Assembly: GCA_949318235.1 (NCBI GenBank)
Contig: OX439135.1
Coordinates: 21,816,501 to 21,880,500 of the forward strand
Source: Ecdyonurus torrentis
Lineage: Eukaryota > Arthropoda > Insecta > Ephemeroptera > Heptageniidae
Length of the DNA stretch: 64,000 nucleotides
Direction: 5' to 3'
Part shown: positions 30,663-41,404 of the stretch, in pieces
Position numbering within the stretch: the first letter of the stretch is position 1
How the letters are laid out: each line of letters begins with the position of its first letter
The notes under the pieces: generated by a model
Databases searched by the model: none
Told to the model about the DNA's origin: nothing
Seen by the model: the letters and a program-made list of their open reading frames with translations, nothing else
Position numbers and translations under genes: made by a program

Positions 30663-31799
30663 ATGGATATTCCTACTTGTGATGTAGTAAAATCAAACAA
30701 TAAACGTGAATTAATAAGTGAAAATATTGAAAATAGTAAAAAATCGAAACTAGACAATTGTGACGAAAATGAAGAAAAAATTGAAACTCAAGTAAATTGT
30801 GAATCGATGCCAGTTTTAAGTGAAAAAAGTATTGAAAATCAAATTGATTCTAAAATCACAACGGAAAATAAATCTGATCTACCTCCTGAAACTACAAAAA
30901 GTGAAAACCGTGAAATAGTTTCCTGTAATTCTAAAGAACCAGAACCACCCTCTAAAACTATAAATTCAGAAGTTCAATTAAAAGAAATTAAGTCTAAAAC
31001 AATTCCTGAAACTACTAATTTAGACGGTGAAATAGTTTATATCAAATCTGAAGTATTTTCTGAATCAGAAGATGAAACTATAGAACCTGAAATTGTATCT
31101 AAAATTGAAATTGATACTGAAATAAAAACTGAAATAATATCTCCTGAAACTAATACTGAACCTGAATTAATTTGTGGTATAAATTATGAACAATTTGATC
31201 AGCCAATAACAAATGAAAAAGATGAAACAAACATAAATTCTAAAACTACAAATGAACCTAATTCAGTAACAACCGTTACAGAAAAAGACAAGACAACTAA
31301 TAGTGCACCATTACCATATAAAACATTATATCTACTTCCAAATTGTAATACAATTTATATTAATAAACTAAAATGTAAATCATATAAAAAAATAGTAAGA
31401 AATAGAATAGATTTAGATACAAAAATAAGAATTCTTCAAGAAGTTGACAAAAAACGAAAAAATAAACAAAAGATTGCATTGCAATTTTCAATTTCAGCAT
31501 CTACACTCTCTAACATTGTTTCTAATAGAGATAGAATTGAAGCAGCATCTTCAAGATGTCAGAATTTCAATATTAAATCAATAAAAGGTGCTAAACATAA
31601 AGAATTAGAAGTAAAACTTTTTGAGTACCATTGTGAGTCAAACGAACAAAATATTCCATTTAATGGACCTCGTCTCATTAAAAAAGCACAGGAGCTAGCA
31701 CTAGAAATGGGTATAGAAGGAACTCAATTTTCTGATGGATGGCTTAGTAGATTTAAGAAAAGACATAATATATATGTAAGCAAAATTATAAAAAAATAA
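30663..31799 (+). CDS. Gene B: acidic N-terminus fused to a pogo/CENP-B-type DNA-binding domain
   Basis: 378 aa in one coding exon. The N-terminus (MDIPTCDVVKSN..KRELISENIENSKK) and the motif EPELICGINYEQFD match genes C and D. Residues 1-240 are Glu/Thr/Lys-rich. At LYLLPNCNTIYINKLKCKS the first finger of the relatives is recognisable but has lost cysteines (C to L, C to I). From about residue 242 the protein instead has a CENP-B N-terminal helix-turn-helix (LDTKIRILQEVDKK..KQKIALQFSISASTLSNIV, about 246-295) and a second Tc5/CENP-B domain (NIPFNGPRLIKKAQELALEM, GWLSRFKKRHNI, about 311-372). It ends just where a DDE catalytic domain would begin. Upstream untranslated exon 30501-30539 and acceptor TTTAG at 30640 match the other genes. 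A DNA-binding regulator is the likely role; no catalytic part is present. Confidence 0.9.
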   Translation: MDIPTCDVVKSNNKRELISENIENSKKSKLDNCDENEEKIETQVNCESMPVLSEKSIENQIDSKITTENKSDLPPETTKSENREIVSCNSKEPEPPSKTINSEVQLKEIKSKTIPETTNLDGEIVYIKSEVFSESEDETIEPEIVSKIEIDTEIKTEIISPETNTEPELICGINYEQFDQPITNEKDETNINSKTTNEPNSVTTVTEKDKTTNSAPLPYKTLYLLPNCNTIYINKLKCKSYKKIVRNRIDLDTKIRILQEVDKKRKNKQKIALQFSISASTLSNIVSNRDRIEAASSRCQNFNIKSIKGAKHKELEVKLFEYHCESNEQNIPFNGPRLIKKAQELALEMGIEGTQFSDGWLSRFKKRHNIYVSKIIKK

Positions 31800-31857
31800 A
31801 CCATCATGATTATGTATAAATTATAAGGAAAGGTTAAAACCATTTCAGTTTGAATTA

Positions 31858-32143
31858 ATAATCAAAGAAAAGGATAGGAGAAACCAACAAGCGCTTTAGC
31901 ACAATGAGGTCCGTAGCTTGGTGAAAGTGTTGACGGCACAGGTTACACTATTTACAAGGTAACTAAGACGTTTCGAGGGCAACAGCCCTCTTCTTCAGTT
32001 GCTTAAAGTCACTCGAAACTTCTTTAGTTAATTTGTAAATACATATTTGTGTAAGCTGCCATCAAGATTTTCACCAAGCTATGGACCTCATCGTGGTAAG
32101 GCGCTTGTTGGTTTCTCCTATCCTTTTCTTTGATTATTAAACC
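31858..32143. mobile_element. MITE family D, full-length copy
   Basis: AATCAAAGAAAAGGATAGGA ... TCCTATCCTTTTCTTTGATT perfect termini of about 35 bp, with CAACAAGCGC / GCGCTTGTTG inside. The middle differs from other D copies and contains GAGGGCAACAGCCCTC. Confidence 0.88.
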
Positions 32144-32164
32144 ATCATGATTAGGTTGATGATA

Positions 32165-32228
32165 TAAATTGATTTTGCTGTAATTTATGTGTGTATCTCA
32201 ATTTTTGTCATAGTTAGCAAAAATTGTA

Positions 32229-32262
<34 letters not shown>

Positions 32263-32600
32263 TCACGTAAAGCAAAATGTGTAAATTGAGCGCCATCTCC
32301 ATTACGTTTGGAAATGATTTACACATTTTGCTTACTGGGATAAAAAACGAGATTACACATATTATTTGCAACAATATTGAAAGGAAAATGATAGAGGAAA
32401 CCAGCAAGGGCCTTACCATAGTGAAGAGAGTCGCATATTTTGACTTCAATCTTGCTAGCACAGATAAATAAGAAGAAGAAGAAGAAGAAAAAAACTAACA
32501 CATATTTAATAACTTTTGACACTCCAAGAGAAAATAGAGTATGTGTGTGTGTGTGCCTTTGTAAGTCCTTACAGACTCGGAGAGAAACTGAGATAAAATA
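32165..32600. repeat. MITE K fragment followed by a partial MITE D
   Basis: 32165-32380 has the AGCAAAATGTGTA words and a 37-base T run; from 32383, AAAATGATAGAGGAAACCAG, ATAGTGAAGAGAGTC and CTTGCTAGCACAGATAAATA give the left half of family D. Confidence 0.7.
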
Positions 32601-32877
32601 TTATGTAATAATGACTTAAAATTAATTATTTGTATCTTAATTTATTTTTGGTGAGCAAAAATAAGTATTACTGTATTAGTAAGTATTTACTATGAAAGTA
32701 AATTTAAAGAATCTTATCATTTAAAATTGTTAATGGAGCATCATAAAAGCATAATAATCTTACAACAACAACAAAAACTTGATAAAATAAGGAACATTTA
32801 GTGCTTTTTTTTTTTTTTTTTACCTGGTCCTTGAGACTTTACTAAATCAGAAATTTACTGTATATCATAATGTTCTA

Positions 32878-33111
32878 TACACAGTAGCTATACAGTATAG
32901 ATGATCTCCTATACTGAGAATGTCAGATCAAATATGCGCACCATACTTGCGACTGGGTGAAGACTGCAGAACTAGAAGCCGTCAATTGAAGTAATGTTAC
33001 GCGTCTAGTTCTAATGTCTTCACCCAGTCGCAATTGCAGCACGCATTGATCTGACATTCTCAGTATAGGAGATAACCTACTGTATAATATACTGTGTGTT
33101 CTATATTAATC
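32878..33111. mobile_element. Hairpin MITE, family P
   Basis: TCTCCTATACTGAGAATGTC with AGATCAA, and its complement at 33046-33074, plus inner GCGACTGGGTGAAGAC / GTCTTCACCCAGTCGC. Single copy here. Confidence 0.85.
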
Positions 33112-33359
33112 TCATTGTAAAAATGGAATTCATGATGTTTCCATTAGATTTATTATTATTATCATTTTTATATTTTCATTGTGTAGCAAACTTTTAGTGT
33201 ATGTTTTTCCCCACAAAGAAAAGCATACTTGATCACTGAATTGAGTTTGTAGCATTGGAAGAAATTCTGAAGTTGAGAATGGACCCCTTGGTAATGAACA
33301 TTTTTAAATTTTGTTGTAACAACGTTTTTATGATCACGTTTTTTTCATAAAGCTCATAC

Positions 33360-33421
33360 TTCAGTGTGATTGCGGGTTGCCTATGCAAATCGTTCGGGAA
33401 CTTTTGGCTAGAGCTGTACAT
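33360..33421. repeat. Family M MITE, right-end fragment
   Basis: TGATTGCGGGTTGCCTATGC, then TTTTGGCTAGAGCTGTACA, as in the right half of the copy at 55922-56045. Confidence 0.75.
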
Positions 33422-33434
33422 GAATTTATCTATT

Positions 33435-33631
33435 GACTGCTTCTGTTTACTCAAAATGCGGAAAAGGAAGTGCCGGAAAAGGAAACCACGTGATGGTAAA
33501 AGTGGGAGAAAACTTGATGCCAGCGAGCAATTTAACCTTGAGCTACCTGGAGCTACCTCCCACTCTTACCATCACCTGGTTTCCTCTGCCGGTCACTTCT
33601 TTTTCCGCATTTTGAGTAAACAGAAGCAGTC
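33435..33631. mobile_element. MITE family E copy
   Basis: GACTGCTTCTGTTTACTCAA ... TTGAGTAAACAGAAGCAGTC with GCGGAAAAGGAAGTGCCGG inside and ACCACGTGATG / CATCACCTGG. Second copy of the element at 10647-10840. Confidence 0.88.
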
Positions 33632-33656
33632 ATGGACTAGTAATGGAACACAGGCC

Positions 33657-33768
33657 GACTATAAGCGATTTCAGTCACATCCGCTTCCGTTTCAACTTTA
33701 CTACATATGCGCAGTAAGTCGAAACGGAAGCGGATATGAGCGAAATGGCTTACAGTCAGCGTCAAAAC
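33657..33768. mobile_element. Short hairpin MITE, family Q
   Basis: GACTATAAGCGATTTCAGTC, then ATCCGCTTCCGTTTC, paired with GAAACGGAAGCGGATATGAG and CGAAATGGCTTACAGTC. Directly adjoins the family E copy. Confidence 0.75.
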
Positions 33769-34254
33769 AGTTGTTCCTTTATCAGTCAATAAACACTAGA
33801 TTATTAACAAGAGGGTCCCAAAAAAAAATATATATATTTTAGCTTGTATTACCAAAAATATTGTTTTGTAATTTATTTTAGCATTAACTTATATTTTAAT
33901 TTATAGTTTTTGGACAATAGAGTGTTGGCCAAATTGCATTTAATTTCATGTATAAAAAAAGTAATATTAAGATATATGTATTATTTAATTATAGGCCTAT
34001 TTAAATGGTTAAAATACCCATGGTGTCATTTATTATTATTGTTAATTTTCTGATTTGGAATTTTTAAGTATAAATTCAACCATGATTCAAACAAATTGCA
34101 TTGTAAAGCTTTTTACTATTAAATAAAAAAAACTTTATTATACCATAATGTAATGTGTATGTATTTTATTTGCTATTCAAGTTTGCTATTATAATATATA
34201 TTTTAATTAAAATTATGAATTAAAAGAATAATTTTGTACTTTCATTTTTTGACC

Positions 34255-34469
34255 ATCCACCTTTTTTGGCGGCAACATTAAGCTTTTATTTTTTATTACC
34301 AGAGGCGCTGTTGCGCGCTGTTGTTCCAAAATTGTCAGCTGGTCAGTGGTCATTTTTCAAAAGTTGATGGTAAATTTATTAATTTCTTCAAATTAAGAGA
34401 TAAAATCATTTTAAAATTGCGGTATAATCTCCTTATTTGACACACTCAAATATTAAGGATTATGTAAAG
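34255..34469 (+). promoter_or_regulatory. Candidate promoter / first untranslated exon of gene C
   Basis: GGCGGCAACATTAAGCTTTT, CCAGAGGCGCTGTTGC, AATTGTCAGCTGGTC and TTTGACACACTC, then donor-like GTAAAG|GTAAAA. Parallels 28740-28930 upstream of gene B. Confidence 0.5.
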
Positions 34470-34499
34470 GTAAAATTTTTATTGAAATGTTGAATAAAA

Positions 34500-35030
34500 T
34501 GGTGAAAATTATTAAAATTCAGCAGCATGGCGCAAGAGCATGGCGAGCGTGAGGTGCTTGCGTGATTGATGTTTTTGCATGTTTGCATTTTTTTATCATT
34601 TACGTTTTTCTTTGTTATTCTGATTTCTCCTGGATTTCTCTCTCGTAATTTGATATATTTGTATGAATGCTGTCTTTTTTAAATTTAATAATTTCAATGA
34701 TGTACCCGGCATCATACATTTCAACGCGTTTCAAGATTATTAAATTTTTATGAAAACGAAACGCTCGAAATGTGCAATAAAATATGCACATAATATGCAA
34801 CACGTACGTTATCAAAATTGTTCATATGATACATACCATAACACTGCATAACACATACATACATAATATTTATGATGAATGTATGTTATGTATACCAGTC
34901 CGGTATGCAAAGATTGGGTACGTATGTATGACAAAAAAATGCATATGGCATGTCGCATGTGAGTTAGAAAAGGATGATTGAAAACAAAAAGAAGAGCATG
35001 GGTGTGTGGTGTGCTGGTGTGTATGTACCG
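34500..35030. other. Intergenic, repeats of CATA words
   Basis: Rich in ACATACATA / TATGTATG words; no gene or defined element seen apart from the MITE F copy that follows. Confidence 0.5.
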
Positions 35031-35033
35031 CAA

Positions 35034-35113
35034 GGAAATGAAAAACCTGCACAACTATAGACTGAAAAGCATTACTAAAATTGCAGGTTATGTATTCAAA
35101 TCATGTCGGTACA
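35034..35113. mobile_element. MITE family F copy
   Basis: TGTACCGCAAGGAAATGAAA ... CATGTCGGTACA with AACCTGCA / TGCAGGTT, and the loop CAACTATAGACTGAAAAGCA shared with 29369-29452. Confidence 0.85.
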
Positions 35114-35411
35114 TAAGTCATAACATATTATGTATCCGAAAACAGGATATAAATAATAATTTTAAGGATTAAAAATGCTCTTAAAGTATGCAACTATTTA
35201 AAATGTATGTACAGTATCATACATGTAAGCTACATTGTTATGTAGGTAATTAATATTTATTTGTAAGGTAAATTTTTGATATACATTTAAAGGAATTATA
35301 TACGTATAATTATAAAAACACATCAGGTGCATACAAAAAATTTCTTGATAAGCTAAGAATAGCTTTTGTTTGTATTCATAAAATTGAGGGAAGGGGTCTT
35401 GTATATTGCGA

Positions 35412-35562
35412 TACAGTCAACCGGGGGGAAATTGAAAGTGCGGGGTGAAATTGAAAGCCAATCACAAACCCGCTTTCAAAGTGCTCTGTGTCTAGCAAGA
35501 TAGGGAAAAGCGAAAGCTTGCACATGATTGGAGTTTCAATTTCACCCCAGTTGACTGTAACT
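35412..35562. mobile_element. TA-flanked hairpin MITE
   Basis: TACAGTCAACCGGGGGGAAA, with the complementary TTTCACCCCAGTTGACTGTA on the right. Its end is also found alone at 42310-42332 and 18455-18470. Confidence 0.75.
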
Positions 35563-35783
35563 GATAACTGTGTGTAGCCTGCCGATAACAAGTACAATTA
35601 CCTTATAAATCTGTAGGTATTGTATCAGGGCTTAAAGTATAAAAAGCGTATACCAGAGTGCTCAATGCCCAAGAACTCATTATATATGTAGCTCCCATAA
35701 TTAAGCACATTGTTAAATACTGAACATTTTACCAGAGCACAGCTCCTATTAGCTCCGGCTTACTTTTAAGCCCTCTATATTGT

Positions 35784-36004
35784 ACACTTCGATCATTCGC
35801 GTCACGATGAAAATTCTACACTATACACATTTCGAAAGAATGATTGATCTACACTTTCCGAATTTGCAGCTACCTGGTGAATTTACACCTGTTTTTCATA
35901 GCAGAAGCTCCAAGTAGCCGCGACTTTGTAAAGTGTAGATCGTTCATTCTTTGGAAATTTTTAAAGTGTAGAAGCTTTATTGTGATGCGAAAAGATCAAC
36001 TTGT
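35784..36004. repeat. MITE family O relative
   Basis: ATTCGCGTCACGATG...TCTACACT pairs with AGTGTAGAAG...TGTGATGCGAA; an inner pair AAAGAATGATTGATCTACAC / TGTAGATCGTTCATTCTTT follows the layout of 29938-30093. Confidence 0.65.
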
Positions 36005-36092
36005 AGTATTTATATACCAATACATTAAAAATGAGTACCGTTATTTAAATGCGTGGGGGAGGGGGAAGGGGTATTTACTGTCTGAATCATAA

Positions 36093-36208
36093 GTATTGTT
36101 CGTAAACCCTGTTTTCTCGCACCAAAAAATGTGCATTTCATTTGAATTACCAAAGTTGATCGTCATATTAGGAGCAGAGAACATGGTTTATGGACAGCAT
36201 TATGTACT
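36093..36208. repeat. MITE family C copy (unit 1)
   Basis: TATTGTTCGTAAACCCTGTT, CTCGCACC, then GGAGCAGAGAACATGGTTTA and GACAGCATTA. Imperfect hairpin. Confidence 0.78.
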
Positions 36209-36267
36209 CAACTTACAAGAGCATTGCATACATGTAACTAATTAATTATTATATGTGTAGGTCACAT

Positions 36268-36380
36268 GATTATCATGTTTGATATTCGCCTTGCTGTCAC
36301 CATGGAAACCACATGCTACATGTGTGCAGCTTTTTGTGAATCTTGTGTCAAACATCTCAGGATTTAATCAATCAGTTAAG
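36268..36380 (+). promoter_or_regulatory. Alternative first exon candidate, unit 1
   Basis: ACCATGGAAACCACATGCTA to GATTTAATCAATCAGTTAAG|GTAATA, repeated almost exactly at 41578-41701 in unit 2. It resembles the end of the 34469 exon (TTGACACA..CAAA..GTAAAG). If real, each duplicate carries its own start region. Confidence 0.35.
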
Positions 36381-36805
36381 GTAATATATATTTAAAATAG
36401 ATTTATTTACACATAATGTGATATAGATTAATATGGCATGATGTTGGCCAGGGTTTCAAAAAGCCTGTTTAAAAAAATTCTTTTTTTTTTAACTTTTTTG
36501 TGGGTTTTATTATTATTATTATTTTTTGAAACAATAAAACCCACTCCGTAACCATTGTTAAAAAAGCAATTAAATTTTTTTTGTTTCAAATATTTTTTCC
36601 ATTTAGGGCACAGTATATTTTGTATGAAATTAAAAATAAACAAGAACTTTTTATATTGAGACCATGATTTGTTTCACTCAAAAAAAAAAAAAAAAGAAAA
36701 AAAAGCAGTTGATTTTATAAATAAAAGAAACATCAAATTAATGAATCGTTGAATGAAAAAAAATGTTACAAATCATATTTTAAGCTTTATATTTTCTTCA
36801 GAAAT

Positions 36806-36841
<36 letters not shown>

Positions 36842-36904
36842 TAAAAAAACTGTTTTTTAGTGTTTTTTTAAGTGCCCCCCCCCCCCCCCCTAAATCGAAA
36901 CCCT

Positions 36905-37180
36905 GTTGTAATGACATTATCAATCAAATGAAGCATGTCACATATTACAGTGTAGTCTCTTGTACTTGTATAGGGCAGTACAGTACAAGACAACACACTG
37001 CTCAGTGTTGTACTCAAGTAAATTTCTTCTTTGATTGATAATGTCATTACGAAGACAAAAGCTCTCAGTTATATAAACATTTATAACTAAACACTGTGCC
37101 ATGTGAGACTTCAACCTCTCCATACAACTTATACTGTGGTAAGATCCTTGCTGGTAATTCTATCTTTTACTTTGAATGGA
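36905..37180. repeat. MITE family L copy
   Basis: GACATTATCAATCAAATGAA on the left, GATAATGTCATTACGAAGAC and AAGCTCTCAGTTATATAAAC on the right. Confidence 0.7.
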
Positions 37181-37430
37181 AGGAGAGATGGAGGCAGGCC
37201 CAAAAAATTATGGTCTGAGATGGTTGGAAGATGTTAGTTATTAAAAAATAAGAATGTATGCTGCAGTATGAGATGCAAAAAAAAAAAAAAAAAAAAAAAA
37301 TGTATGAAACAAGTTTTGAGTCTGAAAGAAGCAAAAGAAATATGTAAGGATAGAAAGTTGTGGAGATCAGGCTAAAAACCTCTGTTTTATTGGCTGACTC
37401 CGAAAGGGACTATAGCATCATGATTGTGTG

Positions 37431-37563
37431 TACAGCTCTGGCCAAAAGTTTGAGAACGATATCTATAGGCAACCTGCAATCACACTATCTATATCTATCT
37501 ATCTTTATGGAAAAACACTGCGGCAGCCGCTACCCCATTCTTAAACTTTTGGCCAGAGCTGTA
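37431..37563. mobile_element. TA-flanked MITE family M, full copy
   Basis: TACAGCTCTGGCCAAAAGTT with TGAGAACG, and right end AAACTTTTGGCCAGAGCTGTA. TA at both ends and the CAG start fit a Tc1/mariner-type duplication. Second full copy at 55922-56045. Confidence 0.88.
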
Positions 37564-37712
37564 CTTTAATATTCATCCAAACCTCGATGTTTTTATTCTA
37601 AAATTGAGTCAATTGTTGCACTCCCCCCCCCCCCCCCCTTTTTGACTTAAAAAAAAGTTTATATTTTTAACATACTATTTTTTATTGTTTTTATTTATTT
37701 TTATTTTTTCAG

Positions 37713-37752
37713 ATATTCCTACTGTGATTTTCCAGGCCAAACTGTGCGCTCT
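37713..37752 (+). other. Second untranslated exon of gene C
   Basis: Acceptor TTTTTTCAG, ATATTCCTACTGTGATTTTC, donor CTCT|GTAAGT; the coding exon acceptor GACAG is at 37843. Confidence 0.65.
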
Positions 37753-37861
37753 GTAAGTGAATTTTTATGTGACATTTATTACTTCTTATACACTGTACTT
37801 ATGCCCTTTGGTATGTCAATATAATTAAGAACTTAAATGACAGTATATTAAAATTATCACA

Positions 37862-40078
37862 ATGGATGTCCCTACTTGTGATGTAGTAAAATCAAACAAA
37901 AAACGTGAATTAATAAGTGAAAATATTGAAAATAGTAAAAAAATAAAACTAAAAAATTGTGATATTGAAAAATACCAAGAAAAACTTGAATCACAAATAA
38001 ATTGTGAATTAAATTCTGTGTTAAATAAACAAAATATTAAGAATGAAATTGAGATTGTAATTGATTCTGATGTCACAATTGAAGCTGAGGTTCCTGAAAG
38101 AGAAATCATTTCTAAAATTGATATTGATGAACCTGAAATTATTGAAATTGATTGTGAAATAACCCCTGAAAGTTTCAGTAAAACCCCTGAAACTAATTAT
38201 AAAATAGAACCTGAAGTTATTGAAATTGATTGTGAATTACCTCATGAAAGAGTAAGTGAAACTACTGAAATTATTTCCAATGCTGAAATTAAACATGAAA
38301 AAAATGAAAATAAAACTGAAATGCTGCCTGATAATGCAAAAAGAGAAAAATATGAGATTGTTTCTAAAAACGAATGTAAGACTTTAATAATTGAAATTGT
38401 AGAAGAACCACCCTCTGAAACTGTAAATTCAAAGCCTTCAGAAACTGTAAATTCAGAGCCTTCTGAAACTGTAGATTCAGAAGTTGAAATAATAGAACTT
38501 GATTCTGAAACAGTTTCTGAAACTATTGATTCAGATCATTCAGTTGATATCAAATCTGAAATATTTTCTGAAACTATAAATTCAGAACATGAAATTACTG
38601 AACCTGGAATTGTATCTAAAATTGAAATTGATTCTGAAACTATAATTAAAACTGAAACTGAAATACAAATTGAATCTGAAATTCATGAAACTAATATTGA
38701 ACCTGAATTAATTTGTGGTATAAATTATGAACAATTTGATTTGCCAATAATAAATAAAAATGCTGAATCAAACGAAATGTCTGATATTACAAATGAAACG
38801 TCTGTTACAACAAACAAAACGTCTGTTACTGGAAGCAAAACGTGTGATACTAGAAACAAATTTATTTTAGCAAAAACAGTCACAGAAAAAAAAGAAACAA
38901 ATAATATTACAAATTTAAATTATAAAATTTTATATTTATGCCCAAACTGTAATACAGTTCATTGTAATGAATTAAAATGTAAATCATTCAATGAACATTT
39001 ACATGATTCATGTACAAATAATTTAAAGTTATTATATTATTGTTTAGCTTGTGATTTAAAATTTGTTGATATGGTATATTTAGAAGAACATATATGTAAA
39101 AAAGTAAAAGATAACATGGTTAAAATAAAAAAATATCGATGCCAAAATAATCACTGTAGAATAGTACACTCAACCAGAACACAATGTGAAAAACATAATT
39201 CAAATATGCATAATAATAAAAACCCAGGTGTTTGTGTAAATATATATATAACTTATCAATGTACTACATGTTTTGGACACTTTAATAGTAAAAAAGAATT
39301 AAATAAACATGAAAAGTACCAGTATTCATCGTTATGCAATAAACTACATAAAAAATGTGGTGTGAGTTGTAGAGGTACTAATATTGATATGGATAGTAGA
39401 ATTATTGTAAAAAATGAAAAAATTGCATCTAATTCTAATATTAATGCAATTAAAATGGTAGATATTTATAAAGATAATTATAGTAAAATTAATTTATTAT
39501 TAATATTTTGTAGTTATTGTGCATCAGTAACTAAAGATATAAAATGTATTAAAAATCATATTCTTGCAAAACATGCTGACGTATCGTTAGAAAGATATAA
39601 AATAAATTATGTTATTAAGAAAATATACAAATGTAATATGTGTGAAAATTCATATTGTAGAAATGAAGAAATATTTAGAAAACATTTATATTATCATCAT
39701 AATATTTTAGGTTTAAATTCTGATGAAATTTCTCAAGATATAGTAGGAAATGAATTGGGTAATATAATGAAATTAAAAAAAGAAACTGTATATGCAAAAT
39801 ATAATTATTTAGAATTAATACCTGAATATAATTATATATTAAAAGAAAGTTTTATTTGTCGTAGGTGTACAAGTGAATTGACTGATTTAAAATATGGATC
39901 AATACATTTAAAAAATAAACATCCTGATATTTTAGATCCACATAATAGTGAGGCATATTTTATGCATGTACAAAATGAGAAATATAAATGTACAATTTGT
40001 TGTTACGAAGTTAAAGATCGATTTAGACATACTGAAATGTATCATAAAAGTAGTGTAATTGTTGTTGCCGTTAGTTAA
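37862..40078 (+). CDS. Gene C: intact acidic-repeat C2H2 zinc-finger protein, 738 aa
   Basis: A single long coding exon. Residues 1 to about 355 are extremely Glu/Ser/Thr/Ile-rich with short repeats such as EIIEIDCEI and PSETVNSEPSETVDSE, sumoylation-like IKSE and IKTE motifs, and the shared EPELICGINYEQFD. From Cys360 there are about eight C2H2 fingers: CPNC...HLHDSC, CLAC...EHICKK, C-x4-C...HNSNMH, CTTC...KHEKYQ, CSYC...HILAKH, CNMC...HLYYHH, CRRC...HLKNKH and CTIC...HTEMYH, the last close to the C-terminus. Spacing and linkers are irregular, unlike the TGEKP type, so fingers may bind protein as well as DNA. The start ATG follows AATTATCACA shared with genes B and D. Likely nuclear, possibly a transcriptional regulator; this is inference. 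The family is not recognised. It is the only cluster member with an undamaged full-length frame. Confidence 0.9.
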   Translation: MDVPTCDVVKSNKKRELISENIENSKKIKLKNCDIEKYQEKLESQINCELNSVLNKQNIKNEIEIVIDSDVTIEAEVPEREIISKIDIDEPEIIEIDCEITPESFSKTPETNYKIEPEVIEIDCELPHERVSETTEIISNAEIKHEKNENKTEMLPDNAKREKYEIVSKNECKTLIIEIVEEPPSETVNSKPSETVNSEPSETVDSEVEIIELDSETVSETIDSDHSVDIKSEIFSETINSEHEITEPGIVSKIEIDSETIIKTETEIQIESEIHETNIEPELICGINYEQFDLPIINKNAESNEMSDITNETSVTTNKTSVTGSKTCDTRNKFILAKTVTEKKETNNITNLNYKILYLCPNCNTVHCNELKCKSFNEHLHDSCTNNLKLLYYCLACDLKFVDMVYLEEHICKKVKDNMVKIKKYRCQNNHCRIVHSTRTQCEKHNSNMHNNKNPGVCVNIYITYQCTTCFGHFNSKKELNKHEKYQYSSLCNKLHKKCGVSCRGTNIDMDSRIIVKNEKIASNSNINAIKMVDIYKDNYSKINLLLIFCSYCASVTKDIKCIKNHILAKHADVSLERYKINYVIKKIYKCNMCENSYCRNEEIFRKHLYYHHNILGLNSDEISQDIVGNELGNIMKLKKETVYAKYNYLELIPEYNYILKESFICRRCTSELTDLKYGSIHLKNKHPDILDPHNSEAYFMHVQNEKYKCTICCYEVKDRFRHTEMYHKSSVIVVAVS

Positions 40079-40105
40079 ATTGTAATTGCACTTGGTGACC
40101 ATGTT

Positions 40106-41118
40106 TATGTCAAAGTTGTAGCAAATAATATGTTGTGTATCTCGTTCTTGTCATGATAAGCAAATTAAGGCAAATTGTTACAAGTGAAATTATTATGAGC
40201 AACCCAAACATTCCTTCTGACACAGTAAACTGTATGTTGACGAGCTCGTGATAATTTCTCTTTCTACATTTTGGCACAAAAGAGATCTTTTTTTTTTTTT
40301 TTTTTTTTTTTTTTTCAAGGTTAGCAATATGTGTATCTCTTTTTTTTTTTATCATGAAAGCAAAATGTGTAGTGTATATTTTTTCTTTCTTTTATTGTAT
40401 GACGTATCATGTTTTGTGTAACTGTAAGCAAAATGAGTACTGTATCTTACTTTTTATAACATGAAACAAAATGTGTATTTTTTTTTTGTAATGATAAGCA
40501 ATATGTTGTGTACCTGTTTTTTATTATTATTTTTACAGTTAGCAATACATAATTATGTGTATCTTGTTTTTAATTTTTTTTAGTTATTATTATATTAGTG
40601 TTTTTTTTTTTTGTTTTTTTTTTTTTTTTAATTTGTGGTCATTTTATTTATTTATTTATTATTTCACATCAGATATACATAAATATTTACATTGGTTGTA
40701 TATTTTATTATTGCAATCAGCAAGCAGCACTCATATGAAAGCATTTAAAGACAGAATAGGCCTATATAATAGGGATAATTTTATTTTATTTATTTATTTT
40801 TATATTTTTATTTTTTTAAACGTATTTTTAAGTACTTTACATACAGTATAAGTCATACTGTTATAACAGAACAAATAAAAAAGAAACAAAATCAAAAAAA
40901 CTAAAGTAATAAACAAAATAATAGGCCTATACAGAGAGAAAAACTAAAAAATGGAATCAACTTGACATCCTTATTTATTATTTATAATTAAAATATGATT
41001 GACATAATGATTATTAATTTTATTTTTAATTATTATTAGGTATTTATTTTTATCACATTTTGCTTATCATATAAAAAAAAACTAGATCCACATATTGTTT
41101 GCTACAACTTTGATATAT
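40106..41118. repeat. MITE family K copy, 3' of gene C
   Basis: TATGTCAAAGTTGTAGCAAA on the left and TTTGCTACAACTTTGATATA on the right, about 1 kb apart. The inside repeats AAGCAAAATGTGTA-like words separated by T tracts. The same element lies 3' of gene D at the corresponding place. Confidence 0.75.
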
Positions 41119-41404
41119 TTGTATTAAATGTGAATTTATGTTTCCTCTCTATATATGTACCACTTCCAATGAATAAATAAATTTAAACATTCTTAATGCA
41201 TTTCTTATGGAAAAATTGTTATCCATATATACATGAAAATTGTATATTTTTAATACCTCAACTTAAAAAACAAAAAAGTAAATATTCAAACATTTCAAAA
41301 ATAGGATATAATAAGGATTAAAAATGCTTGCAAAGTATGGTTAGCTACATTATTATGTAATGTGCTTGTGGGGGGGGGGGGGGGGGGTATTTACTGTCTG
41401 AATC

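Larger units (their letters stand above)
36050..41235 (+). repeat. Tandem duplication, unit 1 (holds gene C)
   Basis: Begins with a G-rich run and GGTATTTACTGTCTGAATCA and ends near AATGCATTTCTTATGGAAAA. The same order of MITE C, ATGGAAACCACATGCTACAT, MITE L, untranslated exon, coding exon and MITE K recurs in unit 2 (41362-45770). Each unit also holds elements absent from the other (MITE M in unit 1; the MITE at 41721-41936 and a MITE C at 45520 in unit 2). Confidence 0.85.
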
